Assembly (NCBI RefSeq): GCF_900113065.1
Contig: NZ_FOOA01000001.1
Location: 124,001 to 188,000, forward strand
DNA: 64,000 nt
Origin: Aureimonas phyllosphaerae
GTDB taxonomy: Bacteria; Pseudomonadota; Alphaproteobacteria; Rhizobiales; Rhizobiaceae
Reading direction: 5' to 3'
The notes beneath the pieces were generated by a model, which was not told the origin of the DNA, searched no databases, and saw nothing but the letters and a program-made list of their open reading frames with translations. Positions 44,701 to 56,209 of the stretch are shown piece by piece; within the stretch, counting starts at the first letter, position 1; the number at the start of each line of letters is the position of its first letter. The position numbers and the translations under genes were made by a program.

Positions 44701-44723
44701 GAAGGCCGCACGAGGCGGCCTTC
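44701..44723 (-). terminator. Terminator of the RTX gene
   Basis: Perfect 9-base stem GAAGGCCGC with a 5-base loop (ACGAG), 26 bases after the RTX stop codon, followed on the minus strand by a T-rich TTCGTTTC stretch. It separates the RTX gene from the sulfotransferase gene. Confidence 0.6.
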
Positions 44724-44748
44724 CCGATGGTCAGTCGATCGAAGCCGA

Positions 44749-46230
44749 TCAGCCGACGATGTTGGCAGCCGAGAAATCGGCGGTCGTGACGCCGGTCAGG
44801 ACGACCGAGGCGTCAACCGTGCCGTCGCCGTTCGTGTCGGCGAACAGAACGGTCGTGGCGGTGCCGTTGACCGTGACGTTCTCGTACAGAGCGTACGTGA
44901 CCGAACCATTGAACGCGTTGTTAGCCTGCGTCACAGCGGCGTCGAACGAGATCGCCGAACCGAACGACTGCTCGACGTAGTTGATGCCGTTGCCGGCCGT
45001 CGAACCGAAGTCGATCACGTTGTTGGTGCCGGCCGTGAAGTCCACGATCACGTCGCCCGTAGCCGAAACCGGAGCGTCGCCAGCGTTGAACACGAACGTG
45101 TTCGTGCCCGCACCGCCGGTCAGGTTGTCGTTGCCAGCGCCACCGGTGATGGTGTCGTTGCCCGCGCCGCCGATCAGCGTGTCGTTACCGTTGTCGCCGT
45201 TCAGCGTGATGGCAACAGTCGACAGCGAGGCGTCGACGGAGTCGTCACCGCGACCGCCGAAGATCACGTTCTCGCCCGTCGCCGAAGCCGACACGGTGAT
45301 GACGTCCGCACCGACGTTGCCGTTCACAACGTTGTTGCCGGTGCCCGAGATCGTGATCGTGTCGACACCGTCGCCGCCAAGGATCGTGTTGTTGCCCGTG
45401 GCAGCAGCATCGATCGTGAACGTGTCGTCGCCGAGATCGCCCGACAGCGTGTTGTTGCCGGTGCCGGTAACGGTGAACGTGTCGGCATCCTGACCACCGA
45501 ACACGGTGTTGTTGCCGTTACCGCTGATGACGAACACATCAGCGCCCTGATTGCCGCTCAGCAGGTTCGCCGAGTTGCCCGAGACGGTGAACGTATCAAC
45601 ACCCTCGCCGCCGAACACGCTGCTCGTGCCGGACGACGTGGCAATGTTGAAGGTGTCGGTCCCGAGGTCGCCCGACAGGAAGTGCGAACCGGTGCCCGAC
45701 ACGTTGAAGGTGTCGGTGTCCTGACCGCCGTACACGGTGTTGGAACCGGTACCCGTGATCGCGAAGGTGTCGTTGCCGACGTTGCCGTTGGCGAAGGAAC
45801 CAACGTCGCCACCGAGGTTGATGGTGTCGCCGCCCATGCCACCGAAGATGGAGCCAGCACCGTCGGCGTCGACGGTGATGACGTCGGCGCCCATGCCGCC
45901 CGACACGTATGCGCCGGTCGCGCTCACGGTGTAGGTGTCGATGCCATCAAAGCCGAAGGCAGCCGAATTGGCGGCTCCGAGCGTCTCGGTGTTCGCGAGA
46001 TTCGTGCCGACGTAAAGCTGCGAACCGTCAGCGAAGATGTAGTCGTTCACGGTCGTGCCGGTCGTGCCGAGAACGACGGTGCGGCCAGCACCCACCAGCG
46101 TGGTCGTCGAAGCACCGAGCGCAACGGCGATCGCGGACGCGCTGACGTTCGTGAAGAGCAGGTTGTCGGTAGCCGGATTGAACGCCGCCGCTTCAGCTGC
46201 GGTGATCGTTTCGTAATTGTAGACTGCCAC
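44749..46230 (-). CDS. RTX (hemolysin-type calcium-binding repeat) secreted protein
   Basis: 493 residues from GTG 46230, with GGAG eight bases upstream; a TTG at 46248 is the alternative. No signal peptide. Residues about 115-395 are repeats of the GGxGxDxI/F type (SGGMGADVITVDADG, FGGQDTDTFNVSGTG, GGAGNDTITGGAGNDNLTGGAG) that form a calcium-filled beta-roll. The C-terminus, VLFADTNGDGTVDASVVLTGV...FSAANIVG, resembles type I secretion signals. The protein is rich in Thr, Asn, Ser and Gly, acidic and cysteine-free, as are RTX S-layer proteins and adhesins. The divergent ABC/HlyD genes are its likely exporter. Neighbouring glycosyl- and sulfotransferases suggest a decorated surface protein. 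Confidence 0.88.
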   Translation of the reverse strand: MAVYNYETITAAEAAAFNPATDNLLFTNVSASAIAVALGASTTTLVGAGRTVVLGTTGTTVNDYIFADGSQLYVGTNLANTETLGAANSAAFGFDGIDTYTVSATGAYVSGGMGADVITVDADGAGSIFGGMGGDTINLGGDVGSFANGNVGNDTFAITGTGSNTVYGGQDTDTFNVSGTGSHFLSGDLGTDTFNIATSSGTSSVFGGEGVDTFTVSGNSANLLSGNQGADVFVISGNGNNTVFGGQDADTFTVTGTGNNTLSGDLGDDTFTIDAAATGNNTILGGDGVDTITISGTGNNVVNGNVGADVITVSASATGENVIFGGRGDDSVDASLSTVAITLNGDNGNDTLIGGAGNDTITGGAGNDNLTGGAGTNTFVFNAGDAPVSATGDVIVDFTAGTNNVIDFGSTAGNGINYVEQSFGSAISFDAAVTQANNAFNGSVTYALYENVTVNGTATTVLFADTNGDGTVDASVVLTGVTTADFSAANIVG

Positions 46231-46895
46231 GGTGGAATCTCCGTCCAAGCGGTTTGATCAAAGCTCCCAGGTCCCGGTGAGGCCGAGATAGGCCTCTCTC
46301 AGGCCGACCAAGCGATGTCGCCACCGCACAGGCCCAGAACCTTGAAACTGCTTAACCGGGTAGCAGACGGTCTTGGGTAAGGCAACGCGCAATGATTAAA
46401 CTTTAGAGGACCAAACAGCAGGCGGCTCAAAGCGTGTGGCGCGGCCGCCACAACTACGGGCGTCGCAGATTTTTTCTGCTGCGGGTGGAACCATTTAACG
46501 GTTTCTCAATACAGTGCACGATCCGCCCTACAAACGCGATCAAATCGCGAACAAGGACGGCTCCATGGCGCTTCTCACCTGCCAGTCAAGGACGCGCTCG
46601 CGGAGGCGCCCGATCGCGGACGAAGCATTCTCGAAACCAGATCGCTCGCCGCGTGCGGATTTCACGTCGCTCCAGCCATCCGCCTCGCTGATCCAATCAC
46701 GAGCTCCCCGGTTTCGGACCGCAACCGAAACGCATGCGGGACGTAGGAAATGCGCGCGTTTGGTTGTATGGTCCGGGCGCGACGCCGAGCGCCTACCGGG
46801 ACTGCCCTCATGATGCCGTGATTGGCTGATGGGAGCGGGATCCGGCTTGCGGGCGTCGTTCGTGTTCCGCAGCGTTCCGTCCGCAAAGGCGATCC
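46231..46895. other. Divergent intergenic region, RTX gene / type I secretion genes
   Basis: About 665 bases. The part near the RTX gene holds an untranslated leader with a small hairpin (46279-46296, GAGGCC-N6-GGCCTC) and an AT-rich patch near 46390-46520 that suits promoters. Two plus-strand frames (46434-46691 and 46514-46813) are Arg/Ser-rich without ribosome sites and are not accepted as genes. Confidence 0.45.
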
Positions 46896-48665
46896 ATGCA
46901 GCCCAACGTCAACCTCGCGCCCGAAATGCGCGATGCGCTCCGCGCCGGTGCCAAGCCCATGGCCTTCGCCGCGCTGTTCTCCTTCGGATCGAACCTCCTG
47001 TTCCTGGCGATGCCGCTCTACATGACGCAGGTCTACAGCCGCGTCATCACCTCGCATTCGGAAGCGACGCTGATCTACCTGTCGATCGCGGTGATCATGG
47101 CCTTCGTCGTGATGATCGCGCTCGAGGAACTGCGCGGGCGCATCCTCATCGGCATCGGCTCGATGATCGACCGCAAGATGGCGCCGCGCCTGCTCGACGC
47201 CGTCGTGAACGCCGGGCTCCGCGCCGGGCGCCCGGCCCGCGCTTCGGCGCTGCGCGACCTCGACACGTTCCGCCAGGGCATCGCCGGCAACGTCACCAAC
47301 ACGATCCTCGACACGCCCTGGGCGCCGATCTTCCTGATCGTCATCACCATGATCGACTGGCGCCTCGGCATGGCCGCGACGGTCGGCGCGATTCTCCTGT
47401 TCGGGCTCGCGCTCCTCAATGAATACGTGACGAAGCCGGCACTGAAGGAGGCCAACATCGCCGGCCAGCGCTCCTACGCGGCGACCGATTCGGGCCTGCG
47501 CAACGCCGAAGTCATCTACGCGATGGGCATGCTGCCGGGCCTGACCAACCGCTGGAACCGCGACCGCCTCGCCATGCTCGCCTCGCAGGAGGAGGCGTCG
47601 GAGCGCGGCGGGTCGGTGCAGGCGGCGATCCGCTTCCTCAACAACTTCCTGCAGGTCTCGATGCTCGCCGGCGGCGCGCTGCTGGTGATCGAGGGCCTTG
47701 CCGGCCCCGGCATCATGTTCGCGGCCGTGATGCTGGTGTCGAAGGCGCTGGCCCCGGTGCAGCGCGCGGTCGGCTCGTGGAGCACCATCGTCAACACGCG
47801 CCAGAGCTTTGAGCGCCTGAACGCCCTCCTCCTCGAGTTCCCGGCCGCCGAGCGCGGCATGGAACTGCCGCGTCCCGCCGGCAAGCTGTCGGTCGAAGGC
47901 TGCTTCTACGCCTTTCCGGGCACGAACAAGGCACTCCTGAAGAACCTCAACTTCGCGCTGGAGCCGGGCGACTGCCTCGGCCTCATCGGCCCGTCGGGCG
48001 CCGGCAAGAGCTCGCTCGCTCGCCTCCTGATCGGTGTGCAGCGTCCGACCTCCGGCTCGGTCCGCCTCGACGGTGCCGAGATGCACTCCTGGGGCCGCGA
48101 CCATATCGGCCGCCACATCGGCTACCTGCCGCAGGACGTCGAACTCTTCTCGGGCACCGTCCGCGAGAACATCGCGCGTTTCGCGCCGCAGCCGGACGAC
48201 GCCGCCGTGCTCGCCGCCGCCAGAATGGCCGGTTGCCACGACCTGATCCTGCGCCTGCCGGACGGCTACGACACCGAACTCGGCGAAGGCGGTGCGATGC
48301 TCTCGGTCGGCCAGCGCCAGCGCGTCGCGCTCGCACGCGCCGTCTACGGCAACCCGTCCTTCGTGGTGCTGGACGAGCCCAACGCCTCGCTCGATTCGGA
48401 TGGCGAGCAGGCGCTGCTCGCCGCAATCGTCGCGCTCCGCCGTATCGGCTCGACCGTGGTGGTCATCTCGCATCGCATGTCGGCGCTGAACTACTCCAAC
48501 AAGATCCTGCTCCTGCGCGACGGCATGGTGGAGCGCTTCGGCCCGCGCGACGAGGTGCTCGCCCGCGTCGTCGCCCCGGCTCCGGCTCCGGCGACGCAGC
48601 AGCCCCAGCCGCAGCCAGCGGTGGCCGCTGCACCGGAGCCGAAGGCCATCCCGGCCTCGTCCTGA
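46896..48665 (+). CDS. Type I secretion ABC transporter (PrtD-like)
   Basis: 589 residues. The N-terminal membrane domain has five to six helices (LFSFGSNLLFLAMPLYMTQVYSRVI is the type I secretion signature). The ATPase domain has Walker A GPSGAGKSSLA, signature LSVGQRQRVALARA, Walker B SFVVLDEPNASLD and the switch His in VVVISHR. The C-terminal tail of about 30 residues is Pro/Ala/Gln-rich. PrtD-type exporters carry RTX proteins across both membranes together with HlyD and TolC. It is divergent from the RTX gene and followed by the adaptor after 25 bases. Confidence 0.93.
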   Translation: MQPNVNLAPEMRDALRAGAKPMAFAALFSFGSNLLFLAMPLYMTQVYSRVITSHSEATLIYLSIAVIMAFVVMIALEELRGRILIGIGSMIDRKMAPRLLDAVVNAGLRAGRPARASALRDLDTFRQGIAGNVTNTILDTPWAPIFLIVITMIDWRLGMAATVGAILLFGLALLNEYVTKPALKEANIAGQRSYAATDSGLRNAEVIYAMGMLPGLTNRWNRDRLAMLASQEEASERGGSVQAAIRFLNNFLQVSMLAGGALLVIEGLAGPGIMFAAVMLVSKALAPVQRAVGSWSTIVNTRQSFERLNALLLEFPAAERGMELPRPAGKLSVEGCFYAFPGTNKALLKNLNFALEPGDCLGLIGPSGAGKSSLARLLIGVQRPTSGSVRLDGAEMHSWGRDHIGRHIGYLPQDVELFSGTVRENIARFAPQPDDAAVLAAARMAGCHDLILRLPDGYDTELGEGGAMLSVGQRQRVALARAVYGNPSFVVLDEPNASLDSDGEQALLAAIVALRRIGSTVVVISHRMSALNYSNKILLLRDGMVERFGPRDEVLARVVAPAPAPATQQPQPQPAVAAAPEPKAIPASS

Positions 48666-48690
48666 CCCTGAAGCTTCGAGAGATAGACCC

Positions 48691-50076
48691 ATGTCCGTGA
48701 TCGCCTTCAGGAAGAAGCCCGACGACGAGCAGCCCGCGCAGCCGGGCGAGGTGCCCAAGCTCGCCAAGCCCGGCGGGGACGACGGGGCTTACGAGTTCAA
48801 CCTTCGACGCCCGATCCTTCTGGGTTCCGTGATCGTCGGCGTCTTCATCGTCGGCATCGGCACCTGGGCGGCCTTCGCGCCGCTTTCGGGCGCGGTGCTG
48901 GCGGGCGGCGTCGTCAAGGTCGAGGACAGCCGCAAGGTCGTGAAGAACCGCGACGGCGGCATCGTGAAGTCGGTGATGGTGCGCGACGGCCAGCATGTGC
49001 AGGCCGGCGACGTTCTCCTGCGCATGGACGACGTGCAGGCGCGCTCGGCCTACGAGGTCTACGACAACCAGCTCATGAACCTCCTCGCCCGCCGCGCTCG
49101 CTTCACCGCGGAAAGCAAGGGCGACGAGGAGATCACCTTCCCGCCGGAGGTGCTCGAGCGGCGCGACGATCCGGCGATCGAGCAGTTGATCACCGATCAG
49201 ACCACCCTGTTCCAGACCCGCAAGATGGGCCTGGAGACGCAGGTCGAGATCCTGCAGCAGCGCCGCCAGCAGCTCGAAACCCGCATCAGCGGATACCAGA
49301 TCCAGATCAACTCGATCGACCGCCAGCAGGAGCTGATCGAGGAGGAGAAGAAGGGCGTCGCCTCGCTGCTGGCCAAGGGCCTCGCGCCCAAGACGCAGGT
49401 TCTGGCGCTCGAGCGCGCCTCCGTCGATCTCGGCGGCCAGACCGGATCCTTGAAGTCGCAGATCGCCGAGGCCCGGGAGACACAGGGCGAGGCGGAGATG
49501 CAGATGAACCGGCTGAAGCAGGACCGTCTGACGGAAGCCAACGAGGGCATCAGCAACGTCCAGTCCGAGATGGCCAACATTGTGCCGCGCCTCCAGTCGG
49601 CCAAGGCAACGCTGGCGCTGACTGAGGTCCGCGCGCCCGTGACCGGCACCGTGCTCGGTCTCACGCAGTTCACCGACGGCGGCGTGCTTGGCCCCGGCGA
49701 GCGCATCCTCGATCTCGTGCCGGAAAACACGCAGCTCATCATCGAGGCGATGATCCAGCCGCAGGACATCGCCAAGGTCGAGCCCGACATGAACGCGATG
49801 GTGAAGCTCACGGCCTACAATCAGAGCACCACGCCATCGGTCAACGGACGAATCCTGCGCGTGTCGCCGGACCGGCTGACGACCGAGAACGGCACGGCCT
49901 ACTTCAAGGCCGACGTCGAGGTGGCCCCGAGCGCCCTCGCCCACCTGTCGCACGACATCCGCCTTTATCCCGGCATGCCGGCCGAGGTCATCATCCCGAC
50001 GGGCGAGCGCACGGCGCTGGACTACATCCTCGCGCCGATCACGCGCTCGATGGATCGCGCCTTCCGCGAGGAATAG
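48691..50076 (+). CDS. HlyD-family periplasmic adaptor of type I secretion
   Basis: 461 residues. One inner-membrane anchor (about residues 43-65, ILLGSVIVGVFIVGIGTWAAF). A lipoyl-like half motif (GGVVKVEDSRKVVKNRDGGIV) is followed by a long coiled coil (about 150-320) rich in Gln and Glu. The second half motif is LTEVRAPVTGTVLGL, and the beta-barrel C-terminus has LYPGMPAEVIIPTGERTALDYI, diagnostic of HlyD/PrtE. It links the ABC exporter to a TolC-type outer-membrane channel, whose gene is not in this window. Confidence 0.93.
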   Translation: MSVIAFRKKPDDEQPAQPGEVPKLAKPGGDDGAYEFNLRRPILLGSVIVGVFIVGIGTWAAFAPLSGAVLAGGVVKVEDSRKVVKNRDGGIVKSVMVRDGQHVQAGDVLLRMDDVQARSAYEVYDNQLMNLLARRARFTAESKGDEEITFPPEVLERRDDPAIEQLITDQTTLFQTRKMGLETQVEILQQRRQQLETRISGYQIQINSIDRQQELIEEEKKGVASLLAKGLAPKTQVLALERASVDLGGQTGSLKSQIAEARETQGEAEMQMNRLKQDRLTEANEGISNVQSEMANIVPRLQSAKATLALTEVRAPVTGTVLGLTQFTDGGVLGPGERILDLVPENTQLIIEAMIQPQDIAKVEPDMNAMVKLTAYNQSTTPSVNGRILRVSPDRLTTENGTAYFKADVEVAPSALAHLSHDIRLYPGMPAEVIIPTGERTALDYILAPITRSMDRAFREE

Positions 50077-50085
50077 AGCCAATCC

Positions 50086-50109
50086 GGCGGCGCGCTTCGG
50101 TGCGCCGCC
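50086..50109 (+). terminator. UUCG-loop terminator after the hlyD-like gene
   Basis: Ten-pair GC-rich stem GGCGGCGCGC / GTGCGCCGCC (one G-T wobble) closed by a TTCG tetraloop, starting ten bases after the adaptor stop codon. The downstream tract is C/T-rich rather than pure T. Confidence 0.6.
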
Positions 50110-50171
50110 TCTCGCCGTCCCGATCGTCGCCGCGTGACGGGATGCCGTCCCGTTTCCATGCCGCGTAGATC

Positions 50172-51386
50172 ATGATCCAGAACAAGACGCTTCTCTTCAT
50201 CCATCAGAACTTTCCCGGCCAGTTTCTCCACCTGTGCCGGGCCTTGGCCCAGCACAACCGGGTCTTCTTCATCACTAAGCCGACCAAGAACCGCCTCGCA
50301 GGCGTCCGGCTGGTGGAATACACGCCGCACCGCGCGCCGAATCCGCAGATCCACAACTACCTGCGCACCACCGAGGACGCGATCCTCCACGGTCAGGCGG
50401 TGGCGCGGCTTCTCCTGCAGATGCAGAAGGAGAATGTGCGCCCGGACATCATCATCGGGCACAGCGGCTGGGGCGAGACGCAGTTCGTCAAGGACATCTT
50501 TCCCGACGTTCCGCTGCTGAGCTACATCGAGTTCTACTACAGCGCGACGGGCGCCGACGTCGGCTTCGACCCCGAGTTCCCGAGCCAGACCGAACTGAAG
50601 TTCCAATTGCGCTGCCGCAACCAGGTCATTCTGTCCGCTCTCGAATCGACCGATCTCGGCCTGTCGCCGACGCGCTGGCAGCACAGCCGCATCCCGTCCG
50701 TCTTCCAGCCCAAGGTGAAGGTGATCCACGACGGGGTGGATACCGACCAGATCGGGCCCGCCAAGGCGCCGTCCATCACGCTTGAGGGGCGCACCTACGA
50801 CAAGTCGGCGCCTGTCGTCACCTATGTTGCACGCAACATCGAGCCCTATCGCGGCTCGCATATCTTCATGCGCGCGATCAACCGCATCCTCGCCAAGGCG
50901 CCGGACGCGCGGATCGTAATCGTTGGCGGCGACGGCGTGTCCTATGGGGCCCGTTTGCCAGAGGGCGAGACCTACAAGGCACGCTTCCTCAAGGAGAACC
51001 CGGTCGACGAGACGCGCGTGCACTTCGTCGGGCGCGTCGAGTACGAGGACTTCAAGACGCTGCTGCAGGTGTCTGCGGCCCACGTCTATTTGACCTATCC
51101 GTTCGTCCTGTCCTGGTCGATGCTGGAATCGATGGCGAGCGAGTGCCTGCTCATCGGATCGCGCACCGCGCCGGTCGAGGAGGTCGTGCGACACGGCGAG
51201 AACGGGCTGCTCGTCGACTTCTTCGATCCGCAGGAGCTCGCCGACACGGTGGTCGAGGCGCTGCGCCAGCCGGAAAAGTATCGCGAGATGCGCCGCGAGG
51301 CACGCCGGACGATCGTTCGCGACTACGAGCTGAAGCGGGTCTGTCTGCCCGCACAGCTCAACCTGATCGGCCGGATGCTCGGCTGA
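50172..51386 (+). CDS. Glycosyltransferase, GT4-like
   Basis: 404 residues with a two-Rossmann GT-B layout. The N-terminus is LLFIHQNFPGQFLHLCRALAQ; the donor half shows VTYVARNIEPYRGSHIFMRAI, VHFVGRVEYEDFKTLLQVSAAHVYLTYP and the acidic pocket LESMASECLLIGSRTAPVEEV. These mark family GT4-type transferases that use nucleotide-sugars. The FIHQNFPGQF start is shared by transferases near type I secretion and capsule genes. It is placed right after the secretion genes and may glycosylate the RTX protein or surface polymer. The acceptor is unknown. Confidence 0.85.
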   Translation: MIQNKTLLFIHQNFPGQFLHLCRALAQHNRVFFITKPTKNRLAGVRLVEYTPHRAPNPQIHNYLRTTEDAILHGQAVARLLLQMQKENVRPDIIIGHSGWGETQFVKDIFPDVPLLSYIEFYYSATGADVGFDPEFPSQTELKFQLRCRNQVILSALESTDLGLSPTRWQHSRIPSVFQPKVKVIHDGVDTDQIGPAKAPSITLEGRTYDKSAPVVTYVARNIEPYRGSHIFMRAINRILAKAPDARIVIVGGDGVSYGARLPEGETYKARFLKENPVDETRVHFVGRVEYEDFKTLLQVSAAHVYLTYPFVLSWSMLESMASECLLIGSRTAPVEEVVRHGENGLLVDFFDPQELADTVVEALRQPEKYREMRREARRTIVRDYELKRVCLPAQLNLIGRMLG

Positions 51387-51857
51387 TCAGCTCGCCAGCG
51401 GAATCGGCGCGGGCGCTATCGCTTCGCCGAGGCCGAGCCGGTTGCGGATCGCGCCGCTCGACGACACGAGCCCCTCGATCGTGTAGTTGCCGAGCGTCGA
51501 GAGAAAGGCGTCGAGCGCGCTGCGGAGCGCGGCGTTCAGGGCGCAGCTGTCGATCAGCGGGCAATCCACCGCGCCGGTCTCGAAGCATTCGGCCATCGCG
51601 AAGCTTTCTTCCGTCGTCTCCACCACTTCGCGAAGGGTGATCGCGGCGGCAGGACGCGCCAGCCGGATGCCGCCGTTGCGGCCGCGGACGGTCTCGACGA
51701 AGCCCGCCTCCACCAGCGGCTGAAGGATCTTGAAGAGGAAGAGTTCCGACACGTTGTAGGCTGCCGCGACGTCGCCGACGCGGCTCAGCCGCTCGGTGTT
51801 GACCGCGCAGTACATCAGGAGTCGAATGGCGTAGTTCGTCTGGCGCGTGAGCCGCAT
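51387..51857 (-). CDS. rirA: Rrf2-family iron regulator RirA
   Basis: 156 residues from ATG 51857. The winged HTH is MRLTRQTNYAIRLLMYCAVN, then SRVGDVAAAYNVSELFLFKILQPLVEAGFVETVRGRNGG. Three cysteines at ECFETGAVDCPLIDSC match the Fe-S cluster ligands of RirA. RirA is the Fe-S-sensing repressor of iron uptake in Rhizobiaceae and relatives, holding genes off when iron is plentiful. IscR and NsrR have different cysteine spacing. The ICE-like box just upstream (51899-51915) fits known Irr control of rirA. Confidence 0.9.
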   Translation of the reverse strand: MRLTRQTNYAIRLLMYCAVNTERLSRVGDVAAAYNVSELFLFKILQPLVEAGFVETVRGRNGGIRLARPAAAITLREVVETTEESFAMAECFETGAVDCPLIDSCALNAALRSALDAFLSTLGNYTIEGLVSSSGAIRNRLGLGEAIAPAPIPLAS

Positions 51858-51898
51858 CAAGTCCTCCCTCGGGCGGGCTGCCGAGCAGATGATGTTTC

Positions 51899-51915
51899 CT
51901 TAGAACAATTCCAAG
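51899..51915. promoter_or_regulatory. Irr/ICE-like box upstream of rirA
   Basis: CTTAGAA-CAA-TTCCAAG, an interrupted palindrome matching 11 of 14 arm positions of the Irr box (ICE, as I recall it TTTAGAA-N3-TTCTAAA). It lies about 42 bases upstream of the rirA start codon. In Agrobacterium Irr represses rirA when iron is low, so this is where such a site is expected. Confidence 0.5.
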
Positions 51916-52096
51916 CGCATGGGAAATGCGGCGGCATCGTGCATGGTTGTCGCAGAATTGTCGCTTTTCCACGCCCGTGCGCTATGGGCGCGTTGGCGAA
52001 AGCTTTTCGAGTTGCTAAGAAATTCGCCATGCATGAGGGATGTGCGACGGAGCGTTGACGCTCGCCGCCCGAAGCGGCTCGAATCAACGAGGCTCC

Positions 52097-52999
<903 letters not shown>

Positions 53000-53001
53000 T
53001 C

Positions 53002-54459
53002 ATGGCCGGTCCTCAGACCCCGTCCACGACCACGCCCGAGGGCGCGCAGATCGAAGAGGAGATGCGTCGCGACGCCATGCGCGGCGTACCGCCGGCGGCT
53101 GAAGCGCCGCCCTCCGGGCCGAGCTTTGCCGTCGCGCTGCGCGAGGCGCTCGTCACCGCCGCGATCGTCGGCGCGCTGACGTTGTTCTTCCTTCTGATGC
53201 GCACGGACATCGCGCCGGGCGGCCTCGTCCTGTCGGTGCGCTGGGACATCTGGTTCATCGCGATCGCGCTCGCCTTCGGCGTACGCCTCGTCCTCAGCCT
53301 CGTCCTCTTCCAGCGCAAGGAAAAGGGCACGGGCTCGGCCAAGGCCGGCAAGACCGTCTCCACCAAGGGGGCCGGCCTTGGCCGCTTCCTCGGCGTCGGG
53401 CTCCTCGGCCTCGCGCTGGTGCTACCGTTCCTCATCCGGGTCGTGGCGCCGTCGAGCGACCGCTACCTGATCGATCTCGCGATCCTGATCCTGACCTATG
53501 TCATGCTCGGCTGGGGCCTGAACATCGTGGTCGGCCTCGCGGGCCTTCTCGACCTCGGCTATGTCGCGTTCTATGCGGTCGGCGCCTACTCCTTCGCGCT
53601 CCTCGCCATCAACTTCGACCTCGGTTTCTGGGTCTGCCTGCCGATGGCGGGGCTCTTCGCCGCGCTCTGGGGCATCGTGCTCGGCTTCCCGGTGCTGCGC
53701 CTGCGGGGCGACTACCTCGCCATCGTGACGCTCGCCTTCGGCGAGATCATCCGCGTGGTGCTCCTCAACTGGTACCAGGTGACGGGCGGCCCGAACGGTC
53801 TTCTCGGCATTCCGCGTCCGACCCTCTTCGGCCTCGACTTCGGCCGCGGCGAAGGGTCATTCTCGGACTACTTCGGCATCCAGTACGACGGCATCCACCG
53901 CTTCATCTTCCTTTACTACATCATCCTGGCGCTCGCGCTTCTGACCAACTTCGTGACGCTGCGCATGCGCCGCATGCCGGTCGGCCGGGCCTGGGAAGCG
54001 CTGCGCGAGGACGAGATCGCCTGCCGGGCGCTCGGCATCAACACGACCAACGTCAAGCTGACGGCGTTCGCGACGGGCGCCATGTTCGGCGGCTTCGCAG
54101 GCTCGTTCTTCGCCACGCGCCAGGGCTTCATCTCGCCGGAAAGCTTCACGTTCCTCGAATCGGCGATCATCCTCGCCATCGTGGTGCTCGGCGGCCTCGG
54201 CTCGCAGATCGGTGTCGTGATCGCCTCGATCGTGATGATCGGCGGCATCGAACTCCTGCGTAATCTCGGCTTCCTGGAGGTCGTGTTCGGTGCGGGCTTC
54301 GATCCCACGCAGTACCGCATGCTGATCTTCGGCGTCGCCATGGTCGCCATCATGGTCTGGAAGCCGCGCGGGCTCGTGTCCTCCCGCCAGCCGTCGGCCG
54401 TCTACAAGGAACGCAAGGCGATCGGGGCCGACATGGTCGCTCAGGGCGAGGGGCACTGA
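53002..54459 (+). CDS. livM: Branched-chain amino acid ABC transporter permease
   Basis: 485 residues starting two bases after livH. An N-terminal extension of about 130 residues (Pro/Ala-rich tail, then two helices and a Lys/Gly linker) precedes the conserved LivM core. The core shows [33 protein letters not shown] and [34 protein letters not shown], the EAA loop. Second half of the membrane channel. The extended N-terminus is longer than in E. coli LivM but usual for Alphaproteobacteria. Confidence 0.92.
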   Translation: MAGPQTPSTTTPEGAQIEEEMRRDAMRGVPPAAEAPPSGPSFAVALREALVTAAIVGALTLFFLLMRTDIAPGGLVLSVRWDIWFIAIALAFGVRLVLSLVLFQRKEKGTGSAKAGKTVSTKGAGLGRFLGVGLLGLALVLPFLIRVVAPSSDRYLIDLAILILTYVMLGWGLNIVVGLAGLLDLGYVAFYAVGAYSFALLAINFDLGFWVCLPMAGLFAALWGIVLGFPVLRLRGDYLAIVTLAFGEIIRVVLLNWYQVTGGPNGLLGIPRPTLFGLDFGRGEGSFSDYFGIQYDGIHRFIFLYYIILALALLTNFVTLRMRRMPVGRAWEALREDEIACRALGINTTNVKLTAFATGAMFGGFAGSFFATRQGFISPESFTFLESAIILAIVVLGGLGSQIGVVIASIVMIGGIELLRNLGFLEVVFGAGFDPTQYRMLIFGVAMVAIMVWKPRGLVSSRQPSAVYKERKAIGADMVAQGEGH

Positions 54460-54461
54460 TC

Positions 54462-55444
54462 ATGGCCATGACGACGGAAACGACGGGTCGCTGGATGCGC
54501 GACCCGGTGCTGACGGTCGAGCACCTGACCATGCGGTTCGGCGGGCTCGTCGCGATCAACGACCTGTCCTTCGAGGTCGGTCGCGGCGACATCACGGCCC
54601 TCATCGGCCCGAACGGCGCCGGCAAGACGACCGTGTTCAACTGCGTGACCGGGTTCTACAAGCCGACCGAGGGTCGCATCGCGCTCCGCCGCGGCACCGG
54701 CATCGGCCAGGACGAGGTCGTGGCGCTCACCCGCACCGGCGCCCAGAGCCGCAAGGTGTCGGGTGGCGAGGTGTTCCTGCTCGAGCGCATGAGCGACTTT
54801 CGCATCACGGAAGTCGCTGGCGTCGCGCGCACCTTCCAGAACATCCGCCTGTTCGGCGGCATGACGGTCTTCGAGAACCTTCTCGTCGCCCAGCACAACA
54901 AGCTGATGGCGGCGTCCGGCTTCACGGTCGGCGGCCTTCTCGGCCTGCCGGGCTACCGCCGCGCCAAGGAAGCCGCGCAGGACCGCGCGGTGGACTGGCT
55001 GAAGCGCACCGCCCTCCTCCACCGCGCCGACGATCCGGCGGCCGATCTTTCCTACGGCGACCAGCGCCGGCTGGAGATCGCGCGCGCCATGTGCACCGAC
55101 CCGGTGCTCCTGTGCCTCGACGAGCCGGCCGCCGGCCTCAACCCGCGCGAATCGGCCGAGCTCAACACGCTGCTCCGCTCGCTGCGCGACGACTTCGGCG
55201 TGTCGATCCTTCTGATCGAGCACGACATGGGCGTCGTGATGGAGATTTCCGACCACGTCGTGGTGCTCGACTACGGCACCAAGATCTCGGACGGCACCGC
55301 CCATGCGGTCCGCAACGATCCGCGCGTGATCGCCGCCTATCTCGGCGTCGACGACGAGGAGGTCGAGGCGGTGGAAGCCAAGCTCGACCAGGGCGACATC
55401 GACGGCGCGGTCGCCACGGCCGGACTGCCGGGAGGAGCGGGCGC

Positions 55445-55448
<4 letters not shown>
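54462..55448 (+). CDS. livG: Branched-chain amino acid ABC transporter ATPase
   Basis: 328 residues. Walker A IGPNGAGKTTVFNC; a Q-loop region FQNIRLFGGMTVFENLLVAQH; signature LSYGDQRRLEIARAM; Walker B VLLCLDEPAAGLNPRESAEL; switch LLIEHDMGVVMEISD. The region between Walker A and the signature has an insertion (VALTRTGAQSRKVSGGEVFLLERM), and the C-terminus runs about 40 residues past the usual LivG end with an acidic tail. Starts two bases after livM and overlaps livF by four. Confidence 0.93.

Positions 55449-56208
<760 letters not shown>

Positions 56209-56209
<1 letters not shown>

Noticed and set aside
44749-46230. Repeats in the RTX gene as a CRISPR or tandem DNA array
   Set aside because: The repeats are protein-level GGxGxDx units with variable DNA; they are explained by the coding sequence.
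46434-46813. Two plus-strand frames in the RTX/secretion spacer
   Set aside because: Arg/Ser-rich composition, no ribosome sites and no domain.
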